Of a DNA stretch of 64,000 bases, positions 42,929 to 51,218 are shown one piece after another; positions within the stretch are counted from its first letter, which is position 1, and each line of letters begins with the position of its first letter. This DNA is from Arthrobacter_H rhombi (GTDB lineage Bacteria; Actinomycetota; Actinomycetes; Actinomycetales; Micrococcaceae): positions 66,743 to 130,742 of the forward strand of contig NZ_BAAAIV010000009.1 in the NCBI RefSeq assembly GCF_039526245.1, in the 5' to 3' direction. Made by a program: the position numbers and the translations under genes. The notes under the pieces were generated by a model. It did no database searches. It was not told where the DNA came from and saw nothing but the letters and a program-made list of their open reading frames with translations.

Positions 42929-43504
42929 TTCGTCTACCGGGTTTCCCTCAACGAAGCCATCTTGCTCGGCAAGGGCACAGCGCTCACTGATGCGATAGCC
43001 GGCGTATTTATGGCCGGCGTGCCCGGGTCCTCCTTCCTTGCCCTTTCGGCCACTGCAGCGGCACGGGGCATCCTTCCTGTCACGGGGGTGGCCCTGCTGC
43101 TCGGCGCGGATCGGCTCATGGATTCCATGCGCGTTGCCGTGAATTTGCTGGGGAACCGTGTGGCGACCTTCGTCGTCGTAACGTGGGAAAAGCAATTCGA
43201 CCGTGAGGCGATGAAACGGGCCTTTGCAGGAGAAATAACCAACGCGGCCTCCTCGATTTTGCTGGGCCAGGAGAAGGAATACGCCGAGGAAGAGCAGGAG
43301 CGCGGAGCGCAGGGGTACGGTCCTGCCCCGTTGTATGCGGGCGGCCCGCTGCGTACCGAGCAAGAGTCCATTGCCATGAAGTGTTGGGCTTCTGTTCCAG
43401 TAAAGGATTTTGCTGCGCACACCCGTGGTGCAGGAGCGGCAGGCGACGGGAGCCTGGCGTCGGAGAAGGATCGAGATGGGGTGGAGCTCGCCGGGAGGGG
43501 CTAG
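42929..43504 (+). pseudogene. 5'-truncated dicarboxylate/amino acid:cation symporter (DctA/SDF family)
   Basis: The translation from about 42930 to 43240 matches only the last quarter of SDF symporters: AGVFMAGVPGSSFLALSA is the hairpin before the final helix, and LLLGADRLMDSMRVAVN is the substrate/cation-binding helix with its Asp-x3-Asp-x2-Arg-x3-Asn pattern. The seven upstream helices are absent; codons 42770-42930 and the tail after 43240 show no homology. The upstream region 42702-42928 has no other gene. This is a remnant of a deleted gene. It ends in CTAG shared with lysE. Confidence 0.78.
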
Positions 43505-44142
43505 CCGGCGTTGAAGGAAGCGATCTGCTCGGCCAGCAGCATGGCGCCCAGCAAGAGCATGATGATCCCGCTGCACAGGGTCACGATGCGGGCGGCCGAA
43601 GGCCTGCTGGCGAGCAGGCGTCGAGCTCCGAAGGCGACTCCTGTGTAGACCACCGCGGAGACGAGGAGGTGCGAGATCCCCAGGATCCCGGTCTGAACGG
43701 GAGCGGGGAAGCCGGAGTTCAGGTCGATGAACTGGGGGATCAGCGCCAGATACAGCAGCAATGCCTTGGGGTTGGTCCCGCTGGTTCCCAAGCCACGCAG
43801 GAAACTTCCAGCGTTATCTGGTTGTGGATGATCGGCGTCGTCCGACGTCGTGTAGCCTGCAGACCGCCAGGACCGGGTTGTCGAGATCCCCAGCCACAGG
43901 AGGTAGGCCGCGCCTGCAATGGTCAGCCCGGCCAGCAGCTGTGGCATGGCGATGACCAGCGCTGCCAAGCCAGCGACGATGAGGATTGTGTGGATCAGGT
44001 AGCCGCCCAGGAGCCCGCCGACGGCCGGGGCTATCTTGCGTCCGCCCAGGCCTGAGGAGATGGCATAGGCCCAATCGGCCCCGGGAGTCAGTGCCAGCGA
44101 GACGGAGACAACCGCGAAGCCGAGAATAAGTTGTGGGTCCAT
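43501..44142 (-). CDS. LysE/RhtB-family amino acid exporter, 213 aa
   Basis: Membrane exporter with about six transmembrane segments. The family signature at residues about 15-45 (LALTPGADWAYAISSGLGG) and ALLLYLALIPQFID are clear. Divergent from an Lrp/AsnC regulator 110 bp away, the same arrangement as lysE-like exporters controlled by an amino-acid-sensing Lrp protein. Confidence 0.92.
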   Translation of the reverse strand: MDPQLILGFAVVSVSLALTPGADWAYAISSGLGGRKIAPAVGGLLGGYLIHTILIVAGLAALVIAMPQLLAGLTIAGAAYLLWLGISTTRSWRSAGYTTSDDADHPQPDNAGSFLRGLGTSGTNPKALLLYLALIPQFIDLNSGFPAPVQTGILGISHLLVSAVVYTGVAFGARRLLASRPSAARIVTLCSGIIMLLLGAMLLAEQIASFNAG

Positions 44143-44252
44143 GGTTGCCTCCTGGGCGGTGTTGTTGTTGCCAGGAAAAGCTTAGGAAAATTCGACCCAA
44201 AAGTGCTTACCCTTTTAACCGCCAAATAGGTTGTCGACGATATGATTATTGC

Positions 44253-44702
44253 GTGGTTGATGAATTAGACAGAAAAATCTTGCACTTGCTCCAAAAAGAT
44301 GGACGGATGACTGTCACCGCCCTGGCGGCCGCGGTGGGATTGACGGTTGCGCCCTGCCATCGGCGGCTCAAAGACCTGGAGGCTGATGGGGTCATCACGG
44401 GATATCGTGCGCTGGTCGATCCGCCACGGATCGGGCTGGGATTCCAGGCGCTCGTGTTCGTGACCTTGAAGGATCGCCAGAACATGAGGGCGTTCGAGGA
44501 CGAAGTGACCGAGATACCCGAGATCACGGAAGCCTCGCGGCTCTTTGGCGAACCGGACTTCTTGTTGAAGGTTCTGTCGACGGATCTGCCCAGCTACCAG
44601 AAGTTCTACGACGAAGTACTCATCGGGTTGGCGGGAGTCGAGAAACTGACATCGACCATTGTCATGAAAAGCCTCAAGGGAGCGGGGGAACTTCCCCTGT
44701 AG
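44253..44702 (+). CDS. Lrp/AsnC-family regulator, 149 aa
   Basis: N-terminal winged helix (LDRKILHLLQKDGRMTVTAL, then GLTVAPCHRRLKDLEADG) and C-terminal RAM effector domain. The frame is open upstream to 44133, but GTG 44253 gives the standard Lrp N-terminus (VVDELDRKI). No clear ribosome site precedes it. Likely activates or represses the divergent LysE exporter in response to an amino acid. The shared gap is AT-rich for this genome (44167-44252), consistent with promoters. Confidence 0.92.
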   Translation: MVDELDRKILHLLQKDGRMTVTALAAAVGLTVAPCHRRLKDLEADGVITGYRALVDPPRIGLGFQALVFVTLKDRQNMRAFEDEVTEIPEITEASRLFGEPDFLLKVLSTDLPSYQKFYDEVLIGLAGVEKLTSTIVMKSLKGAGELPL

Positions 44703-45272
44703 GCGAGGCGAGGATCGGTCGGGCATGCGTGGTCGATCATTGCGCTACGTGGCACCTGAATGCTGCTTGGCTATGTGAGGCAGCGCGGAGGCGGTGTCGC
44801 AGAACTGCTGGGTGGCGGGCAAGCCGCGCGGAAGCGGTGTCGACGCGGCATCCCCTGTACATGGTTCCGCTTCGGGGCCTCGGCGCATAGGGGGACATCC
44901 CCGACCCGACTGCTCCATGCCGCGGTTGCCATTCCAGCGCGACGCTGGCCAAAATTGCCGCGTTGCTGCCGAGGTTTTCCACAGGCGGTGCCGTAGGGAT
45001 GCGCGCGGACACCGCGCTGTCTGGCATCGCGCTACCGGCGCTGCGGACGAGGTGAGGACCGCGGAACCCCTGGCCCTGCTCCGACGGCTGGCACTCAAGA
45101 TTGAATGGGCCATCCCAGGGTGCATGGATGCAGACACGGTGAACGGGAATGTGCGTTGATTGGGCGCCTTTTCGCTGTAATACTGCGTGAAGCAATCCGG
45201 CTGTGTCGCGCGTCACATCGCGAGGCGAGCGGGTCACCACTCACACATCGTGTCAATTTGAGGAGCATCAAC
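44703..45272. other. 570-bp gap without a recognisable gene
   Basis: Several frames are open on both strands but none resembles a protein family or has a good start. A 17-base direct repeat with one mismatch (GCGCGGAGGCGGTGTCG at 44783-44799; GCGCGGAAGCGGTGTCG at 44826-44842) is the only structure noticed. The last 40 bp hold the ribosome site and leader of the MFS gene. Confidence 0.6.
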
Positions 45273-46661
45273 ATGGCGGCACAATCGCCGACTAGTCAAC
45301 CGGGGCTTGGTGCCGGCTTGAAGAAGGTGGTGGTCGCCTCGATGGCGGGCACCGTCGTTGAATGGTACGAATTCTTCCTTTACGCGGCCGCGTCTACCCT
45401 GGTCTTCGGTCACTTGTTCTTCCCCAACTCGAACAGCGATCTTGACGGCATCATGAAGGCCTTTCTGACCTACGCGGTCGGCTTCATCGCCCGCCCGATC
45501 GGCGGCATCGTCTTCGGTCACTTCGGGGACAAATTCGGCCGCAAGAAGCTGCTGCAGTTCTCCATCATCCTGGTCGGGGTTTCGACCTTCCTCATGGGCT
45601 GTCTGCCTGGCTTCGACGCCATTGGCTATGGGGCACCGGTGCTCCTGGTGCTCCTGCGCTTCATCCAGGGCTTTGCTGTAGGCGGGGAATGGGGAGGAGC
45701 AGTCCTGCTCGTCGCCGAACACAGCCCCGATGACCGGCGCGGCTTCTGGTCCAGCTGGCCCCAGGCCGCAGTGCCCATGGGCAACCTGCTGGCCACCGGC
45801 GTCCTGCTCTTCCTCTCATTTGCCTTGAGCGAAGAAGCCTTCCTCGGCTGGGGCTGGCGTGTGGGCTTCTGGCTCTCCGCTGTCATCGTGCTGATCGGCT
45901 ACTACATCCGCACCAAGATCTCCGACGCCCCGATCTTCCTGGAGGAACAGAAGAAGATCGAGCAGAACAAGGACGTCGGCTACGGCATCGTCGAGGTATT
46001 CAAGCGCTACCCCCGTGGCGTCTTCACGGCCATGGGACTGCGCTTCGCGGAGAACATCCTCTACTACCTGGTGGTCACGTTTTCCATCACGTACCTGAAG
46101 ATCATTGTCGGGATCGAGACATCGCACATCCTGTCCATGCTGCTGCTGGCTCACGTCATCCACTTCTTCGTGGTGCCCCAAGTGGGCCGCCTGTCGGATG
46201 CGATTGGCCGCAAGCCCACCTATCTGCTCGGCGCCATCACCGGGGCTTCGTGGGGCTTCTTCGCATTCCCGATGATGGACACCGGCAATGACTGGATCAT
46301 CCTGGCCTCCGTGACCATCGGGCTGTGCTTCCACGCGCTAATGTATGCCGGTCAGCCGGCGATCATGGCGGAGATGTTCCCCACGCGGATGAGGTATTCC
46401 GGAGTCTCCCTGGGGTACCAGGTCACCTCGATCGTCGCCGGCTCGCTGGCACCGATCATCGCTACCTCGCTGGTGGAGAAGTACTCCTCGTCCGTTCCGG
46501 TGGCGATCTACCTGCTCATCGCCTGCGCGATCACCGCCGTCTCGGTGCTGGTCCTGAAGGAAACGCGGGGCATTTCGCTCCAGGACGTCGACCAGGCCGA
46601 TGCCGACGGGACCGCTGCCCTGCAGGCCAGCGCTGCCAAGAAGGAAGCGGGGACGCTGTAG
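45273..46661 (+). CDS. MFS transporter, metabolite:H+ symporter (MHS) family, 462 aa
   Basis: ShiA/ProP/KgtP-type proton symporter with 12 segments. The family start AGTVVEWYEFFLYAAAST and motif A HFGDKFGRKKLL, followed by LRFIQGFAVGGEWGGAVL, are diagnostic. Substrates in the family are dicarboxylates, betaine/proline or aromatic acids; not resolvable here. TGAGGAG precedes ATG 45273; the frame is open upstream. Followed by a terminator-like hairpin. Confidence 0.93.
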   Translation: MAAQSPTSQPGLGAGLKKVVVASMAGTVVEWYEFFLYAAASTLVFGHLFFPNSNSDLDGIMKAFLTYAVGFIARPIGGIVFGHFGDKFGRKKLLQFSIILVGVSTFLMGCLPGFDAIGYGAPVLLVLLRFIQGFAVGGEWGGAVLLVAEHSPDDRRGFWSSWPQAAVPMGNLLATGVLLFLSFALSEEAFLGWGWRVGFWLSAVIVLIGYYIRTKISDAPIFLEEQKKIEQNKDVGYGIVEVFKRYPRGVFTAMGLRFAENILYYLVVTFSITYLKIIVGIETSHILSMLLLAHVIHFFVVPQVGRLSDAIGRKPTYLLGAITGASWGFFAFPMMDTGNDWIILASVTIGLCFHALMYAGQPAIMAEMFPTRMRYSGVSLGYQVTSIVAGSLAPIIATSLVEKYSSSVPVAIYLLIACAITAVSVLVLKETRGISLQDVDQADADGTAALQASAAKKEAGTL

Positions 46662-46684
46662 CGCCACGAAGCGAAGCGGTTTGC

Positions 46685-46716
46685 GGTCCCGTCCCGAATT
46701 TTCTCGGGGCGGGACC
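46685..46716 (+). terminator. Hairpin terminator between MFS and LysR genes
   Basis: A 13-bp stem (46685-46697 with 46704-46716, one wobble) and six-base loop, 23 bp after the MFS stop. The T-tract is weak (GTTTACGTTT). It separates two convergent genes and could work in both directions. Confidence 0.65.
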
Positions 46717-46754
46717 GTTTACGTTTCCCAGACCCCTGCGTGCCCGATGGTCGT

Positions 46755-47660
46755 TCAGGACAGCAGGGCAACGCGCTGGCGGCGGGTCTCGGCCAGAAAG
46801 GCCCCGATGACGGCCTGCACTCCGGGGGAGCGCAGCGATTCCGGGCGGGCCAACGCGGAGTAGGTAATACGTCGCTCGAAGGAGTCGGCCAGGACGGGTG
46901 CGAAACCGTCGTCCCCGTGGACCACGTACGACGGGAGCATGCCGATCCCGCCTCCGGCCCGGACCGCCTGGAGCTGGGCAAAGATGCTGGTGGCCTGGAA
47001 GGCGGCCGAAGGCACGGGCAAGCCGGTGGAGCGGTAGTCGAGTTCGGCGACCTGCAGCTCCGAATCCACATAAGAGACGAAGCGATGCCGACCCAATTCG
47101 GAGAGCGACGCGGGGGTTCCCTCCACCTGCAGATAGTCCGGGCTCGCGTAGAGGCGCAACACATACTCACAGAGCACCATGACCTCCGCCCGGGAATCCT
47201 CCACCCTCCCGGCGACGACTTCCAGATCGACACCGGATCGGTTGCGGCTGGCCCGGCGCGTGGCGCTGAGCAGCTCGACCTTCAGGCGCGGGTGGTCGCG
47301 TTGCAGGTTCACGACGGCTGGCCCGGCAATGTGGGACCCAAAGGCGTCGCTGACGTGCACGCGGACGACGCCCGCCACACTCTCCCCGCGTTGGCTCACT
47401 TCCGATTTCAGCGTGCTCAGGCTCGACTCGATTGCCTCGGCCGCGCGCAGTGCATGCCGGCCCAGGTCCGTCAGTTCCCAGCCGCTGGTCGTCCGGGCCA
47501 GGGTGCGACCGCCCAGCTGTCGATCCAAGGCGGCGATCCTGCGGGAGACGGTGGTGTGGGTGGTCTCCAGTGCCTCGGCGACCGCCGTGAACCGACCCAG
47601 CCGTGCCACGGTGAGCAGGATCAACAAGTCGTCCGGGCTTGGGAGTCTGTTAGTGGTCAT
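46755..47660 (-). CDS. LysR-family regulator, 301 aa
   Basis: N-terminal winged helix (LLILLTVARLGRFTAVAEAL, then THTTVSRRIAALDRQLG) and C-terminal periplasmic-binding-like effector domain (VRVHVSDAFGSHIAGPAV to the end). TTG 47666 or ATG 47660 can start it; ATG is chosen. Divergent from the hydroxyisobutyrate dehydrogenase operon, whose promoter gap holds two GTGC/GCAC dyads, so it is the likely activator. Confidence 0.92.
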   Translation of the reverse strand: MTTNRLPSPDDLLILLTVARLGRFTAVAEALETTHTTVSRRIAALDRQLGGRTLARTTSGWELTDLGRHALRAAEAIESSLSTLKSEVSQRGESVAGVVRVHVSDAFGSHIAGPAVVNLQRDHPRLKVELLSATRRASRNRSGVDLEVVAGRVEDSRAEVMVLCEYVLRLYASPDYLQVEGTPASLSELGRHRFVSYVDSELQVAELDYRSTGLPVPSAAFQATSIFAQLQAVRAGGGIGMLPSYVVHGDDGFAPVLADSFERRITYSALARPESLRSPGVQAVIGAFLAETRRQRVALLS

Positions 47661-47676
47661 CGCCAACCATCCTGGG

Positions 47677-47723
47677 TGTGCATCGGTGCACAGGCCTTAT
47701 GCCAATTTAGTGCTTGAATGCAC
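47677..47723. promoter_or_regulatory. Two LysR-type dyads in the lysR/hydroxyisobutyrate dehydrogenase gap
   Basis: TGTGCA-TCGG-TGCACA (47677-47692) and GTGC-TTGAAT-GCAC (47710-47723) share the same half-site GTGC/GCAC. Centres are about 32 bp apart, three helical turns, as in the recognition and activation sites of LysR proteins. Confidence 0.6.
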
Positions 47724-47797
47724 CATAGCAGCATGTGATGGTGGTCATATGCGGCGGCGGATTCCCGCCGGACACCACAACGAAGGGCGAGCAGGCG

Positions 47798-48733
47798 ATG
47801 GCGACTGTTGGATGGATCGGACTTGGACACATGGGCGGACCCATGACGGCGAATCTCGTCAAGGCGGGACACGCGGTGCGCGGCTTTGATCTCAGCCCCG
47901 AAGCGCTGGCCGCGGCCACCGCCAACGGAGTCACGGCGGCCGGGAGCATTGCCGAGGCCATCGAGGGTGCCGACGTCGTCTTCACGATGCTTCCCAAGGG
48001 TGACCACGCCAAGGCCGTCTACCTCGGTGACGGGGGAATCCTCGAAACCGTGGGCGCCGATGTGCTGCTCGTGGATTCCTCCACCATCGACATCGAATCC
48101 GCCCAGGCACTCCACGACGCGGCCGCCGCGCACGGCAACCGCTTCGTCGATGCTCCGGTCTCGGGCGGGATCTCCGGCGCCGAAGCCGGGACCCTGACCT
48201 TCATGGTCGGCGGGGCCGAGGACGCCGTCCGCGACGCCGGCACCTACATTGAGCCGATGGCAGGAAACATCATCCCCACCGGTGCGGCCACCACCGGCCA
48301 GGCAGCCAAGATCTGCAACAACCTCATGCTGTTCATCAACCTGGCGTCCACCTCAGAAGGAGCCGTCCTGGCCGAACGGCTGGGACTGGACCGCCAGGTG
48401 TTCTGGGACATCGCGAGCGTTTCATCCGGGGACAGCTGGGCCCTGCGCACCTGGTACCCCCTGCCCGGTGTCGTGCCCACCGCGGCGTCCAACCATGATT
48501 TCGCACCGACCTTCACCACCGAACTGGCGCATAAGGACATCAACCTGGCCCTGTCGGCCGCCAAGCAGACCGGCACGCCCCTGGTCCTGGCGGAGCAGGT
48601 CTCGGCAATGTTCGAGACCCTGGTGCAGGATGGGAAGCAGGGGCTGGACTGCTCGGCCATCGTCCAACTGGTCGACGGCTCCCACCAGCCCGGCACCCCA
48701 ACGAACGCGAAGACCACCGGAGGCGCAGCATGA
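47798..48733 (+). CDS. mmsB: 3-hydroxyisobutyrate dehydrogenase-type beta-hydroxyacid dehydrogenase, 311 aa
   Basis: NAD-dependent oxidation of 3-hydroxyisobutyrate (valine degradation) or a related beta-hydroxyacid. N-terminal GWIGLGHMGGPMTANL cofactor motif, substrate-binding DAPVSGGISGAEAGTL and catalytic Lys in GQAAKICNNLM. First gene of an operon that continues with an aldehyde dehydrogenase (ATGA overlap) and an enoyl-CoA hydratase. The family also includes tartronate semialdehyde reductases, but the neighbours favour an acyl/branched-chain pathway. Confidence 0.85.
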   Translation: MATVGWIGLGHMGGPMTANLVKAGHAVRGFDLSPEALAAATANGVTAAGSIAEAIEGADVVFTMLPKGDHAKAVYLGDGGILETVGADVLLVDSSTIDIESAQALHDAAAAHGNRFVDAPVSGGISGAEAGTLTFMVGGAEDAVRDAGTYIEPMAGNIIPTGAATTGQAAKICNNLMLFINLASTSEGAVLAERLGLDRQVFWDIASVSSGDSWALRTWYPLPGVVPTAASNHDFAPTFTTELAHKDINLALSAAKQTGTPLVLAEQVSAMFETLVQDGKQGLDCSAIVQLVDGSHQPGTPTNAKTTGGAA

Positions 48734-50322
48734 CCCAGAACATCGGCACCACGAACGATCCCCACGACGGTGAACGCCAGACGGCTGCCCGCAGCGCCGT
48801 GAACGAGGCCGCCGGGACCTCGGTGGACACCGGGCGCTCCTCCGGCTCCGACATCCTGGACTGGCCGCAGTGGGTCGGCGGCGAACGCGTTGAGTCGGTA
48901 TCAGGGACGTGGCGCGAGGTCGCCAACCCCGCCCTCCGTGATTCGGTCATCGCCCGGGTGCCTGCTTCGGACACGCAGGACGTCGACCGGGCGGTCGAGG
49001 CAGCCCGCCGGGCCTTCCCTGCCTGGGCCGCCCAGCACTTCACGAAAAGGGCACGTCCGCTGGCCCTGATCGCCGACGACATCGAAGCCGAGGCCGAGGA
49101 GTTCGCCCGGCTGACCGCGCTGGATACCGGCAACGCGATCCGCACCCAGGCCCGTCCCGAGGTCGCCACCCTGGTGGCACTGTTCCGCTACTTCTCCGGT
49201 GTGGCAGGGGAAGTCAAGGGAACGACGCTGCCGGCAGGTGAGGACCAGCTGCAGTACACCCGGCGCGAACCGCTGGGGGTGGTTGCCGCCATCCTGCCGT
49301 GGAACTCCCCGCTGATGATCGCAGGATTCAAGGTGCCCGCCGCCCTCGCTGCCGGTAACACCATCATCCTCAAGGCCGCCGACGATGCACCCTTGACCAT
49401 CCTGAAACTGGCCGAGGTCTGCAACCGCCATTTGCCCGCCGGGGTCCTGAACGCGCTGACCGGCCGCGGCTCGGTCATCGGCCAGGCCCTGGCCGAACAC
49501 CCGGGGGTGGACAAGGTCTCCTTCACCGGTTCCACCGAGGTCGGCCGCGGCGTCGCAGCCCAGGCAGGTGAACGCCTGGCGCATATGTCCCTCGAGCTCG
49601 GCGGAAAGAACCCGTCGATCGTCTACCCGGACGCCGTTGACGACGATCTGGTCGACCAGCTGCTGCTGGCTTCGCGCTTTGCACGGCAGGGCCAGAGCTG
49701 CACTGCGGGGTCCCGCCTGTTCATCCACCAGGACGTCTATGACGATGTGCTCGCGCAGCTGGTGCCCCGGCTCGGTGCCATGAAGGTCGGGGACCCCCTG
49801 GAGGAGTCCAGCGACATGGGAGCGGTCATCAATGCCAAGCAGTTCGACGGCATCACCGGGTACCTGGACGAGGGGCGGACCCTCGGGGGCCTGGAGACCC
49901 TGCTCGGCGGTAGCGCCCCCACCGAGGGCGAACTGACCCGCGGCTACTACCATGTTCCGACGGTCTTCGGCGGCGGACGCAACGACTTCCGGCTGGCCCG
50001 TGAGGAGATCTTCGGCCCGGTGCTGATGGCGATCCCGTTCTCGAGCACCGAGGAGGTCGTCCGGATGGCCAACGACACCCACTTCGGGCTCGCTGCCTAC
50101 GTCTTCAGCCACGATCTGGACCGGGCATTGAACACCGCCCATGCGCTGCAGGCCGGTTGGGTCCAGGTCAACCAGGGCGGTGGCCAGGTCGTGGGACAGG
50201 CCTACGGCGGGTACAAGCAGTCCGGCATCGGCCGGGAGGTCTCCCTGGAGGGGATGCTCGAGGGCTTCACGCAGACCAAGCAGATCAACGTCAAGCTCCG
50301 GCCCTCCCGCGACGGATCATGA
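48730..50322 (+). CDS. Aldehyde dehydrogenase, 530 aa
   Basis: ALDH enzyme with catalytic Cys324 in RQGQSCTAGSRL, Glu in MSLELGGKNPS and FTGSTEVGRG. It has a roughly 45-residue N-terminal extension before the usual start of the domain. It follows the NAD-dependent hydroxyacid dehydrogenase with ATGA coupling and is coupled likewise to the next gene. It is not the CoA-acylating methylmalonate-semialdehyde dehydrogenase type by motif, so it probably makes a free acid. Confidence 0.9.
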   Translation: MTQNIGTTNDPHDGERQTAARSAVNEAAGTSVDTGRSSGSDILDWPQWVGGERVESVSGTWREVANPALRDSVIARVPASDTQDVDRAVEAARRAFPAWAAQHFTKRARPLALIADDIEAEAEEFARLTALDTGNAIRTQARPEVATLVALFRYFSGVAGEVKGTTLPAGEDQLQYTRREPLGVVAAILPWNSPLMIAGFKVPAALAAGNTIILKAADDAPLTILKLAEVCNRHLPAGVLNALTGRGSVIGQALAEHPGVDKVSFTGSTEVGRGVAAQAGERLAHMSLELGGKNPSIVYPDAVDDDLVDQLLLASRFARQGQSCTAGSRLFIHQDVYDDVLAQLVPRLGAMKVGDPLEESSDMGAVINAKQFDGITGYLDEGRTLGGLETLLGGSAPTEGELTRGYYHVPTVFGGGRNDFRLAREEIFGPVLMAIPFSSTEEVVRMANDTHFGLAAYVFSHDLDRALNTAHALQAGWVQVNQGGGQVVGQAYGGYKQSGIGREVSLEGMLEGFTQTKQINVKLRPSRDGS

Positions 50323-51146
50323 GCGTCCCGGGCGGGACACCACACGACGCCGGCCCCGGCATCGCCGTCACGGTCGATGCCGGGATCGGCACGATCATGT
50401 TGCGCAACCCGGCCCAGCGCAATGCGTTGACCCGGACCATGTGCCGGTCCATCGCGGAAGCTGCTGCGGAGCTGGACGCTCGGCAGGACGTCGACGTCGT
50501 CATCGTGCGCGGACACGGCGGAACCTTCAGCGCCGGGGTGTCCATCGGGGAACTACGTGACGTCATCCTGGACGACGACGGGGCCACCGACCACCTCACC
50601 GCCGCAGATCGTGCCCTGGGCCGCGTGGCCAAGCCGACCATCGCCGTCGTGCAGGGTCATTGCATGGGAGGCGGCTGGCAGCTGGCCTCCGCCTGCGATT
50701 TCATCGTCGCCTCCGAAGACGCCTCGTTCGGCATCACGCCGGCCAAGCTGGGCATCATCTACCCGCGGGCCGGCGTCGACCGCTTGGTCGCGCTCGTGGG
50801 GCCGGCCACGGCGAAGTACGTGCTGATGAGCGCCCGCACCTTCCCCGCCCGTCGCGCCCAGTCCATGGGGCTGGTGGCCGAGGTGCTGCCCGCCGAGAAA
50901 TTCGACGACGGCGTCCACCTTCTGCTCGGGGAGCTGCAGGCACGTTCGAGCTACTCGATGCAGACCACCAAGCACCTGATCGACCGCTCCGGGGATCCCG
51001 CGACCGAGCCGTCCGAGCTCGCCGACGCCTGGAAGCAGGCCTGGGCGGAGATGGCAGCCGGGCCCGACATCGACGAAGGTGTCGCCGCTTTCCTGGAGCG
51101 TCGTGATCCGCAGTTCCCGTGGCAGCCGGGGGGACAGCGGGGCTGA
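50319..51146 (+). CDS. Enoyl-CoA hydratase/isomerase family protein, 275 aa
   Basis: Crotonase-fold enzyme. Oxyanion-hole segments GTFSAGVSIGEL and GHCMGGGWQLASACDF are visible; the latter region includes the second catalytic-loop position (FGITPAKLGIIYP). Hydratase, 3-hydroxyisobutyryl-CoA hydrolase and isomerase activities all occur in the fold; the hydrolase would feed substrate to the dehydrogenase at the operon start. Third gene of the LysR-linked operon, ATGA overlap with the aldehyde dehydrogenase. A perfect hairpin follows. Confidence 0.87.
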   Translation: MSVPGGTPHDAGPGIAVTVDAGIGTIMLRNPAQRNALTRTMCRSIAEAAAELDARQDVDVVIVRGHGGTFSAGVSIGELRDVILDDDGATDHLTAADRALGRVAKPTIAVVQGHCMGGGWQLASACDFIVASEDASFGITPAKLGIIYPRAGVDRLVALVGPATAKYVLMSARTFPARRAQSMGLVAEVLPAEKFDDGVHLLLGELQARSSYSMQTTKHLIDRSGDPATEPSELADAWKQAWAEMAAGPDIDEGVAAFLERRDPQFPWQPGGQRG

Positions 51147-51169
51147 CGGAAAACCCGGAACACGACGAA

Positions 51170-51207
51170 AAGAAGGTGCCAGCGGCCGTAGCCGCTGGCA
51201 CCTTCTT
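51170..51207. terminator. Perfect 17-bp hairpin between convergent operons
   Basis: Stem 51170-51186 with 51191-51207, loop CGTA, no mismatch. It lies 24 bp after the enoyl-CoA hydratase stop and 12 bp before the subtilase stop on the other strand, so it can end transcription from both sides. The flanks are A-rich on one side and T/C-rich on the other. Confidence 0.85.
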
Positions 51208-51218
51208 CTCTGGTGCGG

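Noticed and set aside
42307..42990. 227-codon frame rich in Arg/Pro across the lipoprotein repeat
   Set aside because: It is the repeat region read in the wrong frame; the lipoprotein frame has signal peptide, lipobox and ribosome site.
44737..45240. 167-codon minus-strand frame in the gap before the MFS gene
   Set aside because: No ribosome site, no family motif, composition like a random GC-rich frame.
48730..50322. Calling the aldehyde dehydrogenase mmsA
   Set aside because: Motifs around the active Cys are those of ordinary aldehyde dehydrogenases, not the CoA-dependent methylmalonate-semialdehyde type.
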